NCBI RefSeq assembly: GCF_014195095.1
Contig: NZ_JACIBC010000007.1
Span: 186,001 to 250,000, forward strand
DNA: 64,000 nt
Direction: 5' to 3'
DNA from: Rhizobium sp. BK602
Lineage (GTDB): Bacteria; Pseudomonadota; Alphaproteobacteria; Rhizobiales; Rhizobiaceae
Shown here: piece by piece, positions 27,731-37,281 of the stretch
Layout: every line of letters starts with the position of its first letter
Position numbering within the stretch: position 1 is the first letter of the stretch
Notes under the pieces: generated by a model
Database searches by the model: none
Told to the model about the DNA's origin: nothing
The model's input: the letters and a program-made list of their open reading frames with translations, nothing else
Translations under genes and position numbers: made by a program

Positions 27731-28945
27731 ATGGACAATATGACGAAATCCGAGAGCCTTCAGGCTCGCAGGAGCGGATTTTTCACGAAATCGCGCGCGG
27801 CCGTTTCGCTGCTGTTCCTGATGAACGGCTTCGTGGTCGGCTGCTGGGCGCCGAAGATTCCGGAATTCGCCGAGCGGCTGCAACTGAGCAAGTTCGAGCT
27901 CGGCCTGATGATCCTGGTCTTCGGCGTGGGCTCGCTGGTGATGATGCCGATGGCCGGCGCGCAGATCGCCGGGCGCGGTTCGCGGGTTGTCGCCCGCGCC
28001 TTCGCCGTGCTGCTGGTGCCGATGCTGCTGGCCCTGACCCTTGCCCCCAATGTCTGGACCGCCGCCATCGCTCTCTTCCTGTTCGGTGGCTTCATCGGTG
28101 CCATGGACGTGGCGATGAACGCCAATGCCGTCTCGGTCGAGAAATCCATGCACCGGGCGATCATGTCCTCCTGTCATGCCTTCTGGAGCCTCGGCGGCCT
28201 CATCGGTTCGGCGCTTGGCGGCCTGCTGATCTCGCATTGGGGCATTCTCGGCCATGCCGAGGTCTCGACCGCGCTCGCCGCCCTCTTCCTGATCGTCGCC
28301 TGGCCGATGATCCTCGGCGACCAGCCGCATCCGGACGAGGCGAAGCCGAAGGCGCGGCTACCCATGGTTCCGTTGCCCTGGCTGCTCGGCGTCATCGCGC
28401 TGTTCTGCATGGTGCCGGAAGGCGCCGTGCTCGACTGGAGCGCGCTCTATCTCAGCCAGGAAAAGGCTGCCTCGGTGGCACTGTCGGGCTTCGGCTTTGC
28501 CGCCTTCTCGGCCACCATGGCGACGATGCGTTTTGCCGGCGATTTCGTGCGTGATTGGCTGGGCGCGGTCAGGACGCTCCGCGTCTGCACGGTCTTCGCC
28601 ATCGTCGGCATGCTGACGGCGGCGCTGGCGCCGAATGCGGAAATCGCCATTCTCGGCTTCGCGCTCTGCGGCATCGGCATTTCCAACATGGTGCCGATCG
28701 CCTTTTCGGCCGCCGGCAACATTCCCGGCCTGCAGCCGGGCATCGGCATCTCCGTCGTCACCACGCTCGGTTATTCCGGCATGCTCGTGGCTCCCTCGGC
28801 CATCGGCTTTGCCGCCGAGCATATCGGCTTCTCGCCGGTGCTGATGGCGCTGCCGGCGCTGCTGCTCGTGGTGCTGGCGCTGTCGTCGCTGGCGCGTTAT
28901 GCCGACGGCATCGGCGGTGGCCCGCATGGACAGGGCTCGCATTAA
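27731..28945 (+). CDS. MFS transporter, YbjJ-like
   Basis: Twelve-segment major-facilitator protein of 404 residues. The N-terminal region (LLFLMNGFVVGCWAPKIPE) and SVEKSMHRAIMSSCHAFWSLGGL are typical of the YbjJ-like group, whose substrates are poorly known. It precedes ispG by 127 bp with no terminator visible to me. No regulator is adjacent. Confidence 0.85.
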   Translation: MDNMTKSESLQARRSGFFTKSRAAVSLLFLMNGFVVGCWAPKIPEFAERLQLSKFELGLMILVFGVGSLVMMPMAGAQIAGRGSRVVARAFAVLLVPMLLALTLAPNVWTAAIALFLFGGFIGAMDVAMNANAVSVEKSMHRAIMSSCHAFWSLGGLIGSALGGLLISHWGILGHAEVSTALAALFLIVAWPMILGDQPHPDEAKPKARLPMVPLPWLLGVIALFCMVPEGAVLDWSALYLSQEKAASVALSGFGFAAFSATMATMRFAGDFVRDWLGAVRTLRVCTVFAIVGMLTAALAPNAEIAILGFALCGIGISNMVPIAFSAAGNIPGLQPGIGISVVTTLGYSGMLVAPSAIGFAAEHIGFSPVLMALPALLLVVLALSSLARYADGIGGGPHGQGSH

Positions 28946-29072
28946 TTTGGTCGCTTTCGCCTGCTATGGCGGTGCCCGCGCCCGAATAAACTCATCAGCG
29001 GAGCGGTTGACAATGGCCCCTTCGTGATCCACCTGAAAAGTATCCGTTTCCCGAGACCAACAAGAGCTTTCC

Positions 29073-30326
29073 ATGTCGTCCGCCAGTGATTTCGATCCGA
29101 AGCCGCGCCGTTTGTCCGTTGCCGTCGATGTCGGCGGTGTGATTGTCGGCGGCGGCGCCCCCGTCGTTGTGCAGTCCATGACCAATACCGACACGGCCGA
29201 TATCGACTCGACCGTCGCCCAGGTCGCCGCCCTTTACAAATCCGGCTCGGAGCTGGTACGCATCACCGTCGACCGCGACGAAAGTGCGGCCGCCGTGCCG
29301 AAGATCCGCGAGCGGCTGCTGCGGCTCGGCATGGACGTGCCGCTGATCGGCGATTTCCACTATATCGGCCACAAGCTGCTCGCCGATCATCCGGCCTGCG
29401 CCGAGGCGCTGGCGAAATACCGTATCAATCCCGGCAATGTCGGCTTCAAGGACAAGAAGGACAAGCAGTTCGCCGAGATCATCGAGATGGCGATCCGCTA
29501 TGACAAGCCGGTGCGCATCGGCGTCAACTGGGGTTCGCTCGACCAGGACCTCTTGACCGCGCTGATGGACAAGAATGCGGCCGAGGGCTCGCCGCTCTCG
29601 GCCCGGCAGGTGACGCGCGAGACGATCGTGCAGTCGGCGCTGATCTCGGCCGATCTCGCCGAGGAGATCGGCCTGCCGCGCAACCGCATCATTCTCTCGG
29701 CCAAGGTCAGCCAGGTGCAGGATCTGATCGCCGTCTATTCCATGCTGTCGGAGCGCTCGAACCATGCGCTGCATCTCGGCCTCACCGAGGCCGGCATGGG
29801 CTCGAAGGGCATCGTCGCTTCCTCCGCCGCCATGGGCTATGTGCTGCAGCACGGCATCGGCGACACCATCCGTGTCTCGCTGACGCCGGAGCCGAATGGC
29901 GACCGCACCCGCGAGGTGCAGGTGGCGCAGGAACTGCTGCAGGTCATGGGCTTCCGCCAGTTCATCCCCGTCGTCGCCGCTTGTCCCGGCTGCGGCCGCA
30001 CGACCTCGACGGTCTTCCAGGAACTGGCGCAGAACATCCAGAACGACATCCGCAAGAACATGCCGATCTGGCGCGAGAAATATCCGGGCGTCGAGGCGCT
30101 GAACGTCGCCGTCATGGGCTGCATCGTCAACGGTCCGGGCGAGAGCAAGCATGCCGATATCGGCATTTCGCTGCCCGGCACCGGCGAAACGCCGGCCGCG
30201 CCGGTCTTCATCGACGGCCAGAAGGCGATGACGCTGCGCGGCCCCAATATCGCCTCGGATTTCGAGGTGCTGGTGACCGACTATATCGAGAAGCGTTTCG
30301 GCCGGAAGGATGTCGCGGCGGAGTGA
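29073..30326 (+). CDS. ispG: 4-hydroxy-3-methylbut-2-enyl diphosphate synthase
   Basis: Iron-sulfur enzyme of 417 residues in the MEP isoprenoid pathway, converting methylerythritol cyclodiphosphate to HMBPP. The cluster ligands are visible: C304 and C307 (CPGCGRT), C350 and E357 (CIVNGPGE). N-terminal TIM-barrel motifs include VVQSMTNTDTAD and VPLIGDFHY. ATG 29073 follows an AAGAGC purine stretch. A prenyl diphosphate synthase of the same pathway lies 0.8 kb downstream on the other strand. Confidence 0.97.
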   Translation: MSSASDFDPKPRRLSVAVDVGGVIVGGGAPVVVQSMTNTDTADIDSTVAQVAALYKSGSELVRITVDRDESAAAVPKIRERLLRLGMDVPLIGDFHYIGHKLLADHPACAEALAKYRINPGNVGFKDKKDKQFAEIIEMAIRYDKPVRIGVNWGSLDQDLLTALMDKNAAEGSPLSARQVTRETIVQSALISADLAEEIGLPRNRIILSAKVSQVQDLIAVYSMLSERSNHALHLGLTEAGMGSKGIVASSAAMGYVLQHGIGDTIRVSLTPEPNGDRTREVQVAQELLQVMGFRQFIPVVAACPGCGRTTSTVFQELAQNIQNDIRKNMPIWREKYPGVEALNVAVMGCIVNGPGESKHADIGISLPGTGETPAAPVFIDGQKAMTLRGPNIASDFEVLVTDYIEKRFGRKDVAAE

Positions 30327-30344
30327 TCCGCCGCTGGAGCCGGA

Positions 30345-30986
30345 TCAGATATTGCTCGTCAGCAGCTTGATGCCGGCGAAGCAATAAAAGCCGGCCATAG
30401 CGCCTTCGATCCAGCGGCGCGCATTGCGATAGATCCTCAGCGCATGCGGTGTCGAAAACAGCACCGCATACCCCATGAACACGATGAAGCCGGTCGTGCC
30501 GCAGACGGCGATAATCAGCACGGCGACCGAGGCCGGCGCGCCCTGCGGCATGCCGAGCGCGATGATGGCGAGCCAGGCGAAGATCGCCTTCGGATTGGTG
30601 ACGTGGATGCCGTAGCCGCGCAGGATCAGCGATTTGAAGCCGGGCGTCTTCGGCCCTTCGGCGGCAACAGGCAGATCGCCGCTCGCCCGCACGGCGCGAA
30701 AGGCCTTGTAGGCGAGATAGAGCAGATAGAGCCCGCCGAAGATCTTCAGGATTTCCAGCGCCATCGCATAGGTCTGCAGCAGGGTGGCAAGCCCGGCGGC
30801 GGCAGCGGTCGCCCAGGTCAGCGAACCGCCGAAGATCCCGAGCGACAACGTCATGCCCGCCTTGCGGCCATGCGTCATCGAGGTTGCGATGATTGCCATG
30901 ATGGCCGGACCGGGGCTGGCGACGGCGACGAGATAGGCGATATAGGCCGGCACGATCTGTGGCAGATAGGCGAGCGTTTCATGCAT
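30345..30986 (-). CDS. LysE/RhtB-family amino-acid exporter
   Basis: Inner-membrane exporter of 213 residues with about six hydrophobic segments. Family signatures: SPGPAIMAIIATSMTHGRKAG near the N-terminus and GYGIHVTNPKAIFAWLAI in the middle. ATG 30986 reads MHETLAYLPQ, with AGGA upstream; the frame's extension to 31061 lacks family similarity. It converges with ispG (18 bp apart). The amino acid exported is unknown. Confidence 0.9.
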   Translation of the reverse strand: MHETLAYLPQIVPAYIAYLVAVASPGPAIMAIIATSMTHGRKAGMTLSLGIFGGSLTWATAAAAGLATLLQTYAMALEILKIFGGLYLLYLAYKAFRAVRASGDLPVAAEGPKTPGFKSLILRGYGIHVTNPKAIFAWLAIIALGMPQGAPASVAVLIIAVCGTTGFIVFMGYAVLFSTPHALRIYRNARRWIEGAMAGFYCFAGIKLLTSNI

Positions 30987-31138
30987 GGGGGCAGTCCTGA
31001 AACTACGGCCGGCGCGGGCTATTCCGTGCCTAACGGCCGCTCTGGCGCGGGAACTTGTCACGAAACGCGCGAAAAATCATCCGTGTGTGCGAGAATTCTT
31101 GTCACTGTGACATTCGCTTGGTTTGCAGGCGGAGACGG

Positions 31139-32053
31139 TTAGCTCTTGCGGTTTGCCACGAAGCGCGCCGTCTCGATCAGGATCGCCGCCTTCGTGCCAT
31201 AGGGAGACAGCAGTTCGGCCGCCTCCGTCACCAGTCTTGCCAGCGTCGCCTCCGCCCAGGCCTGGCCATGCAGGGCCACCAGCGTGCCCTTGCCGCGCGC
31301 GGCATCCTTGCCGGTCGCCTTGCCCATGGTGGCGGCGTCGGCGGTGAGGTCGAGCAGGTCGTCGGCGAGCTGGAAGGCAAGGCCGATCTTTTCGCCGAAG
31401 GTTCGCAGCCGCTTTCGGTCTTCCGTAGAGGCGCCGGCAACGATCGCGCCCGCCTCGCAGGCAAAGCGGATCAGCGCACCGGTTTTCATGGCCTGCAGCG
31501 TGGTGATGCCCTGTTCGTCCGGCGTCACTTTCTCTGCGGCGAGGTCGAGCGCCTGGCCGCCGGCCATGCCGCCGATGCCGGAGGCGCGCGCCAGCGCCAG
31601 CACGAGCGCCATCTTGCGCTCCGCCGGCAGATCCGTTTCCGGCGCGGCGATGATGTCGAAGGCGTAGGTCAGCAGGCTGTCGCCGGCGAGGATCGCCGTC
31701 GCGTAATCGAAGGCGATATGCACGGTCGGCTGGCCGCGGCGCAGATCGTCGTCGTCCATGGCCGGCAGGTCGTCATGCACCAGCGAATAGCAATGCACGC
31801 ATTCGAGGGCGGCGCCGATCCTTAGCGCTGCATCCTCGCCGCCGCCGAGAAGGGCAGCGGTTTCCATCACCAGAAAGGGCCGCAGCCGCTTGCCGCCGTT
31901 CAGCACGCCGTGGCGCATCGCTTCGAGCAGGCGGGCGGGGCGGGCAATCTCGTCCGCCAGGCTGGCGTCGGCCAGAAGCCGGCTCAGGACAGTCTCGACC
32001 TTGCCGGCATTGTCCCTGAGGCGATGTTCGAAGGAGGAATTGGTGCTGTCCAT
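31139..32053 (-). CDS. ispA: Short-chain polyprenyl diphosphate synthase (FPP/GGPP type)
   Basis: Cytoplasmic trans-prenyltransferase of 304 residues condensing IPP with allylic diphosphates. First aspartate-rich motif DDLPAMDDDDLRRG starting at D94, second DDLLD; GGKRLRPFL binds IPP. Length and LVHDDLPAMD pattern fit the IspA/CrtE-like group, so farnesyl or geranylgeranyl diphosphate is the product; chain length is not settled. ATG 32053 gives MDSTNSSFEH; the frame continues upstream to 32305 but would cover the mtgA promoter and leader. Confidence 0.92.
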   Translation of the reverse strand: MDSTNSSFEHRLRDNAGKVETVLSRLLADASLADEIARPARLLEAMRHGVLNGGKRLRPFLVMETAALLGGGEDAALRIGAALECVHCYSLVHDDLPAMDDDDLRRGQPTVHIAFDYATAILAGDSLLTYAFDIIAAPETDLPAERKMALVLALARASGIGGMAGGQALDLAAEKVTPDEQGITTLQAMKTGALIRFACEAGAIVAGASTEDRKRLRTFGEKIGLAFQLADDLLDLTADAATMGKATGKDAARGKGTLVALHGQAWAEATLARLVTEAAELLSPYGTKAAILIETARFVANRKS

Positions 32054-32216
32054 GGCCGCTGTTTGGCACGAGTGCCGGCTGCTGGCAACGAGAATTGTCA
32101 ACAGCCGGTGGGGGAATCTCGTCGCACTCTGGTCATCGCTTTGTGTAGACGGTATGACAAATGCAGCATTCCCGGCGCGTTCCCCGAATGCGCAATGAGC
32201 GCTGTGGGACAGGGCA

Positions 32217-32981
32217 ATGGTGGACCTAGGGCAATTGGACATATCGACGGACAGCGAGGAGGAAGCCGAGATGCCAAGACGGCCGGCCCTTGTCGCGCGG
32301 TTCATGGCCCGTCCGCTGTGGCAACGCGTCGCTCTCGCCGTCCTCGGTTTTCTGCTGCTGCCCTATCTGCTCATCGTTTTCTATCTCCTGCCCTTCGTCC
32401 ATCCGATCTCGACGCTGATGCTGCGCGAGGCCGTTACCTTCCAGGGTTATGACCGGCGCTGGGTGCCGCTCGAGCAGATATCCCCGGTGCTGGTGAAGTC
32501 GGTCATGGTGTCCGAGGACGGGCAATTCTGCTTCCACGGCGGCGTCGACTGGGGCGAGATGCGCGCGCTGGTGCGCCAGACGCTGAAAGGGGAGGCGACA
32601 CGCGGCGGCAGCACCATTCCGATGCAGACGGCGAAGAACCTGTTTCTCTGGAACGGCCGCTCCTTCGTGCGCAAGACGCTGGAGCTGCCGCTTGCCGTCA
32701 CCTCCTCCTTCGTCTGGTCGAAGCGGCGGATGATGGAGATCTATCTGAACATCGCCGAATGGGGGCCGGGCATCTATGGCATCGAGGCGGCCGCGCGCTA
32801 CCATTTCAAGGTGCCGGCCTCGAAGCTGACGGCCCGTCAGGCCGCGCTGCTCGCCGTCTCGCTTCCCAATCCGATCGACCGGGTGGCGAGCAAGCCGGGA
32901 CGGGGCCTGCGCCAGCTCGCTTCGCTGATCCAGCGGCGGGCGGCGAATTCCGGCGAATACATCAAATGCCTTTATAACTGA
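32217..32981 (+). CDS. mtgA: Monofunctional peptidoglycan transglycosylase
   Basis: Membrane-anchored GT51 enzyme of 254 residues polymerising lipid II into glycan strands in the periplasm. One N-terminal membrane segment (about 40-62), then the GT51 domain with the catalytic Glu in VSEDGQFCFHGGVDW and later GGSTIPMQTAKNLFLW, KRRMMEIYLNIAEWG. ATG 32217 follows AGGG at 32211-32214. It is divergent from ispA, separated by 163 bp. Confidence 0.95.
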   Translation: MVDLGQLDISTDSEEEAEMPRRPALVARFMARPLWQRVALAVLGFLLLPYLLIVFYLLPFVHPISTLMLREAVTFQGYDRRWVPLEQISPVLVKSVMVSEDGQFCFHGGVDWGEMRALVRQTLKGEATRGGSTIPMQTAKNLFLWNGRSFVRKTLELPLAVTSSFVWSKRRMMEIYLNIAEWGPGIYGIEAAARYHFKVPASKLTARQAALLAVSLPNPIDRVASKPGRGLRQLASLIQRRAANSGEYIKCLYN

Positions 32982-33132
32982 TATCAGAACTTGTCGCTCG
33001 ATCAGGCGGCCGTCATCCGGCATTCTTCAGCAGCGAAGGATGCCGGGCGCGCTACGTTTGCCCTTTTGCCCATCGAGATACGCAATTTTCAGGGAACGCC
33101 TCGTTTCAAAAGAGAGGCCAGAGGGATGAACC

Positions 33133-33780
33133 ATGGACAAGCTCACGCTCTATATCGGCAACAAGAATTATTCGTCCTGGTCGTTGCGGCCGTGGATTGC
33201 GCTGGAAGGCTGCGGCATCGCCTTCGAGGAGGTGCTCATTCCTTTCGATTTCGCCGCCGGCAATCCGCGTATCCGCGAGGTCTCGCCGACCGGCCGGGTG
33301 CCGATGCTGGTGCATGGTGACTTCAAGGTCTGGGAATCGCTTGCCATCATCGAATATGTGGCCGAGCTTTTCCCGGATGCCGGTCTCTGGCCCAGGGACA
33401 GGCGGGCACGGGCGCTGGCGCGCTCCTTCAGCATGGAGATGCTGTCGGGCTTCGGCGCCCTGCGCAATGCCTGCCCGATGAACATGCGCCGCCCGGTAGG
33501 CGCTCTCAATCTGCCGGAAGGCGTCATGGAGGACGTGGCGCGCATCGAGGCGATCTGGCGCGAGGCGCGCGCCCGTTCCGGTGGTCCCTTCCTGTTCGGC
33601 GCCTTTTCTGCGGCCGATGCGATGTTCGCGCCGGTGGTCAGCCGTTTCGAGCGCTATGATATCGCCGTTTCAGCCGATACGCGGGACTACATGGCCGTCA
33701 TGAAGGCACTGCCGGCCTGGAAGACGTGGGAAGCGGCGGCCTTGAAGGAGACATGGGTCGTGCCGGTCGACGAAGCCTGA
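33133..33780 (+). CDS. Glutathione S-transferase family protein
   Basis: Cytoplasmic protein of 215 residues: thioredoxin-like N-terminal domain (TLYIGNKNYSSWSLRPWIAL; SSWS holds the probable catalytic Ser) with cis-Pro RVPML and glutathione-contacting WESLAI, then an all-helical C-terminal domain (about 85-215). The substrate is unknown. It starts at ATG 33133, with a GAGGG stretch at 33121-33124 just outside ideal spacing. It is followed by rpmF on the same strand 180 bp away. Confidence 0.9.
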   Translation: MDKLTLYIGNKNYSSWSLRPWIALEGCGIAFEEVLIPFDFAAGNPRIREVSPTGRVPMLVHGDFKVWESLAIIEYVAELFPDAGLWPRDRRARALARSFSMEMLSGFGALRNACPMNMRRPVGALNLPEGVMEDVARIEAIWREARARSGGPFLFGAFSAADAMFAPVVSRFERYDIAVSADTRDYMAVMKALPAWKTWEAAALKETWVVPVDEA

Positions 33781-33959
33781 GGGCCGATTCGATCCGAATC
33801 CGAAGGAATCCGGTGGTGCCGGCAAAAAATGCGGGGAGGGACTGGTCAAAGCCGCATAAGCCATGTATAAGCCGGCCCAATTTCCGAAATTGATGCATGT
33901 CTGTTTCGGCCGCCAGGCTGGCCGCTGATATGTTTCGTCCGCAAAGTGGAGTAACGAAA

Positions 33960-34145
33960 ATGGCTGTACCGAAGAGAAAAACGAGCCCGTCCAAGCGCGG
34001 TATGCGCCGTTCGGCTGATGCGCTGAAGGCTTCGACCTACGTTGAAGACAAGAACTCCGGCGAACTGCGTCGCCCGCACCACATCGACCTGAAGACCGGC
34101 ATGTACCGCGGCCGTCAGGTTCTGACGCCGAAGGAAAGCGCATAA
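33960..34145 (+). CDS. rpmF: 50S ribosomal protein L32
   Basis: 61-residue ribosomal protein, N-terminus MAVPKRKTSPSKRGMRRSAD as in all alphaproteobacterial L32 proteins; the cysteine zinc ligands present in some bacteria are absent, as usual for this group. ATG 33960 is chosen over an upstream in-frame codon at 33897 because the conserved protein starts here. A strong terminator follows within 30 bp. Confidence 0.98.
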   Translation: MAVPKRKTSPSKRGMRRSADALKASTYVEDKNSGELRRPHHIDLKTGMYRGRQVLTPKESA

Positions 34146-34174
34146 TCTAGCGCTGCCTTAAGGGCTGAGATTGA

Positions 34175-34202
34175 AAGGCTGGCGTTTCGCCGGCCTTTTT
34201 CT
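34175..34202 (+). terminator. Terminator of rpmF
   Basis: AAGGCTGGCG (34175-34184), loop TTT, CGCCGGCCTT (34188-34197) with one G-U, then a run of T. Confidence 0.85.
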
Positions 34203-34214
34203 GTTTTGATCGGG

Positions 34215-34378
34215 ATGTTTATCCCCTCGCCCCTGCGGGGAGAGGGTGGCGCGTCAGCGCCGGGTGAGGGGGCGTTACCGGGAAACGTTTGTTGGCGAAA
34301 CAGGTTGACTTGGAATATGCCGCGCCACCCCCTCATCCGCCCTTTGGGCACCTTCTCCCCGAGGGGAGAAGGATAGAT
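34215..34378. repeat. Dispersed intergenic inverted-repeat element, copy 1
   Basis: About 160 bp flanked by inverted GC-rich arms: the left arm contains CCCTGCGGGGAGAGGG and the right arm CACCTTCTCCCCGAGGGGAG. The layout matches the mosaic palindromic intergenic elements scattered through Rhizobiaceae genomes. A related copy lies at 45820-45966. It fills the gap between rpmF and phaR and may end phaR transcripts. Confidence 0.75.
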
Positions 34379-34379
34379 C

Positions 34380-34952
34380 TCACAGACTGTCCAGCTTGCT
34401 CTGCATGGCGCGGAGCTGTTCCTTCAGCTCGTCGATGTCCTTCGCCTCCGCCTTGCGGCTTTCCTTCACCGGCGGCTTCATGAAGGGAGAGAACATCTGC
34501 ATGGCCTGCTGGAACATTTCGGTGTTGCGCCGTACCTGTTCCTCGACCATCTGCATGGGCAGCTGCAGATTCTTGCCGAGCGGCGTTTCGCCGAAGGCGC
34601 GGTTGATCTGCTCGCGCATCTGCGTCTGCTGTTCGGTGAAGGCACGCATGGAATGTTCGAGGAAGCTCGGCACGACCATCTGCATCTGATCGCCGTAATA
34701 GCCGATGAGCTGCCTCAGGAAGGAAATCGGCAGCAGCGTGTTTCCGGTCTTCGATTCCTGCTCGAAAATGATCTGCGTCAGGACCGAATGCGTGATGTCC
34801 TCGCCGCTTTTCGCATCCTGGACGGTAAATTCCTCGCCCTTTTTCACCATTTCCGCCAGGTCATCCAGCGTCACATACGTGCTGGTGCCGGTGTTGTACA
34901 AGCGGCGGTTGGCATATTTCTTAATTACGATCTGGCCGTCAGTCTTTGCCAT
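34380..34952 (-). CDS. phaR: PHB synthesis repressor PhaR
   Basis: DNA- and granule-binding regulator of 190 residues (called AniA in some rhizobia) that represses phasin and PHB genes until granules form. N-terminal DNA-binding region IVIKKYANRRLYNTGTSTYV followed by the PHB accumulation regulatory domain; the C-terminus (150-190) is charged and likely coiled coil. ATG 34952 (MAKTDGQIVIKK) follows GGAG; the upstream extension to 34973 is not conserved in character. It is divergent from phbA, as usual in rhizobia. Confidence 0.95.
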   Translation of the reverse strand: MAKTDGQIVIKKYANRRLYNTGTSTYVTLDDLAEMVKKGEEFTVQDAKSGEDITHSVLTQIIFEQESKTGNTLLPISFLRQLIGYYGDQMQMVVPSFLEHSMRAFTEQQTQMREQINRAFGETPLGKNLQLPMQMVEEQVRRNTEMFQQAMQMFSPFMKPPVKESRKAEAKDIDELKEQLRAMQSKLDSL

Positions 34953-35193
34953 TATCAGTCTCCTGGCCCCCATCTGATTGCATGAAAATTCCTCCGTTTA
35001 TGAGTGTAGACGCAAAAGAAGCTTGGTGACAATCGGTTTGTGCGATGCGGCAAGCCCTTTCTAACGGTTGTATTTTTCGCGGGCCATGACGGCATCATGA
35101 AATCTGCGGGAGCAGAAGTCTTGCAATTTGACTCAGGCGCAAAGCTTTGACAGTTTCGCCTCATATACTTGTTCATTTCCCGAGGAGGCTTCC

Positions 35194-36375
35194 ATGAGCA
35201 ATTCATCTATCGTCGTCGCCAGCGCGGCCCGCACCGCCGTCGGCTCCTTCAACGGCGCCTTCGCGAGCGTTCCGGCGCATGAGCTCGGCGCCGCCGCCAT
35301 CAAGGGAGCATTGGAGCGCGCCGGTGTCGATGCCAATGACGTCGATGAAGTGATTCTTGGCCAGGTGCTGCAGGCCGGCGAGGGGCAGAATCCGGCCCGC
35401 CAGGCGGCGATGAAGGCCGGCATCCCGCAGGAGGCGACCGCCTGGAGCGTCAACCAGCTTTGCGGCTCCGGCCTGCGCGCGGTGGCGCTCGGATTGCAGC
35501 AGATCGCAACGGGCGACGCCAAGATCATCGTCGCGGGTGGCCAGGAGTCGATGTCGATGGCGCCGCATGCCGCCCATCTTCGCGCCGGCACCAAGATGGG
35601 CGACATGAAGATGGTCGACACCATGATCAAGGACGGCCTGACGGACGCCTTCTACGGCTATCACATGGGCATCACGGCGGAGAACATCGCCCGCCAATGG
35701 CAGCTTTCGCGCGACGATCAGGACCAGTTCGCCGTCGCCTCGCAGAACAAGGCCGAGGCCGCGCAGAAGGCCGGACGGTTCAAGGACGAGATCGTGCCCT
35801 TCACGATCCAGACCCGCAAGGGCGACGTCACAGTCGATACCGACGAATATATCCGCCATGGCGCGACGCTCGACAGCATGGCGAAACTGCGCCCGGCCTT
35901 CGACAAGGACGGCACGGTGACGGCCGCCAATGCGTCGGGTCTCAATGACGGCGCGGCCGCGGCCGTGCTGATGACCGAGGCCGAGGCCTCGCGCCGCGGC
36001 ATTCAGCCGCTTGCCCGCATCGTGTCCTGGGCGACGGCCGGCGTCGATCCCAAGATCATGGGTACCGGCCCGATCCCGGCCTCGCGCAAGGCGCTGGAAA
36101 AGGCGGGATGGTCGGTCGGCGAACTCGACCTCGTCGAGGCCAACGAGGCTTTCGCCGCCCAGGCTTGCGCCGTGAACAAGGATCTCGGCTGGGATACGTC
36201 GATCGTCAACGTCAATGGCGGCGCGATTGCCATCGGCCATCCGATCGGCGCGTCCGGCGCCCGTATCCTCAACACGCTGCTGTTCGAGATGAAGCGCCGC
36301 GGCGCCCGCAAGGGTCTCGCCACGCTGTGCATCGGCGGCGGCATGGGCGTTGCCATGTGCTTCGAGGCGCTCTGA
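35194..36375 (+). CDS. phbA: Acetyl-CoA acetyltransferase
   Basis: Thiolase II of 393 residues condensing two acetyl-CoA to acetoacetyl-CoA, first step of PHB synthesis. Active-site residues: C90 (NQLCGSGLRA), H349 (AIGHPIGASGAR) and C379 (LCIGGGMGVA). ATG 35194 follows GAGGAGG at 35182-35188; the longer frame from 35128 has no such site. It is followed by phbB after 124 bp, forming the usual phbAB unit. Confidence 0.97.
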   Translation: MSNSSIVVASAARTAVGSFNGAFASVPAHELGAAAIKGALERAGVDANDVDEVILGQVLQAGEGQNPARQAAMKAGIPQEATAWSVNQLCGSGLRAVALGLQQIATGDAKIIVAGGQESMSMAPHAAHLRAGTKMGDMKMVDTMIKDGLTDAFYGYHMGITAENIARQWQLSRDDQDQFAVASQNKAEAAQKAGRFKDEIVPFTIQTRKGDVTVDTDEYIRHGATLDSMAKLRPAFDKDGTVTAANASGLNDGAAAAVLMTEAEASRRGIQPLARIVSWATAGVDPKIMGTGPIPASRKALEKAGWSVGELDLVEANEAFAAQACAVNKDLGWDTSIVNVNGGAIAIGHPIGASGARILNTLLFEMKRRGARKGLATLCIGGGMGVAMCFEAL

Positions 36376-36499
36376 GACGCCTTTGCGCCTCGGAGCCTCA
36401 AAGACGGTCTCGAATTATTTCCAGAAGAAACGGTAAAGGCGGAGCGGGCGACCCGAAGATCGGTCGTCCCGTCCCTGCCGCAACAAGGGGAGTGGGCAC

Positions 36500-37225
36500 A
36501 TGAGCAGAGTGGCGTTGGTGACGGGTGGAACGCGCGGCATCGGAGCGGCGATTTCGATGGCGCTGCGCAATGCCGGCTACAAGGTCGCGGCGACCTATGC
36601 CGGCAACGAGGAGAAGGCCCGCGCCTTCCATGAGGTGACGGGCATTTCCGTCTACAAATGGGATGTGACGAGCTACGAAGACTGCGGCAAGGGCATCGCC
36701 AAGGTCGAGGCTGAACTCGGTCCCGTCGAAATTCTCGTCAACAATGCCGGGATCACCCGCGACGCCATGTTCCACAAGATGACGCCGCAGCAATGGAACG
36801 AGGTGATCAACACCAACCTCACCGGCCTGTTCAACATGACGCATCACGTCTGGCAGGGCATGCGCGACCGCAGCTTCGGCCGCGTCATCAATATTTCCTC
36901 GATCAACGGCCAGAAGGGACAGATGGGCCAGGCGAACTACTCCGCCGCCAAGGCCGGCGATCTCGGTTTCACCAAGGCGCTTGCCCAGGAGGGCGCCGCC
37001 AAGAACATCACAGTCAATGCGATTTGCCCCGGCTATATCGGCACGGAAATGGTGCTTGCAGTGCCGGAAAAGGTGCTGAACGAGCGCATCATCCCGCAGA
37101 TCCCGGTCGGACGCCTGGGCGAGCCGGAAGAGATCGCCCGCGCCGTCGTCTTCCTTGCCGCCGACGATGCCGGCTTCATCACGGGATCGACGATCAGTGC
37201 CAATGGCGGACAGTTCTTCGCCTGA
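36500..37225 (+). CDS. phbB: Acetoacetyl-CoA reductase
   Basis: NADPH-dependent short-chain dehydrogenase of 241 residues making (R)-3-hydroxybutyryl-CoA for PHB. Cofactor motif TGGTRGIG near the N-terminus, NNAGITRD, active site Ser in NISSING, Y147 and K151 (YSAAKAG). Length and MTPQQWNEVINTNLTGLFN are typical of PhbB. GGGGAG at 36487-36492 precedes ATG. A 19-bp perfect hairpin follows. The PHB polymerase gene is not in the window. Confidence 0.97.
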   Translation: MSRVALVTGGTRGIGAAISMALRNAGYKVAATYAGNEEKARAFHEVTGISVYKWDVTSYEDCGKGIAKVEAELGPVEILVNNAGITRDAMFHKMTPQQWNEVINTNLTGLFNMTHHVWQGMRDRSFGRVINISSINGQKGQMGQANYSAAKAGDLGFTKALAQEGAAKNITVNAICPGYIGTEMVLAVPEKVLNERIIPQIPVGRLGEPEEIARAVVFLAADDAGFITGSTISANGGQFFA

Positions 37226-37239
37226 TTGCGCAAAGCAAT

Positions 37240-37281
37240 GCGGACGGTGATCGCCGGGAGCGCCCGGCGATCACCGTCCGC
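37240..37281. terminator. Perfect 19-bp hairpin between phbB and a small membrane-protein gene
   Basis: Arms 37240-37258 and 37263-37281 are exact reverse complements, loop AGCG. The right arm contains the stop codon and last codons of the converging 57-residue gene. No T-run on either strand, so it may act as an RNase-protective 3' end for both transcripts. Confidence 0.75.

Noticed and set aside
32054..32305. 84-codon N-terminal extension of the prenyl synthase
   Set aside because: Not hydrophobic or conserved in character, and it would run over the mtgA start and promoter.
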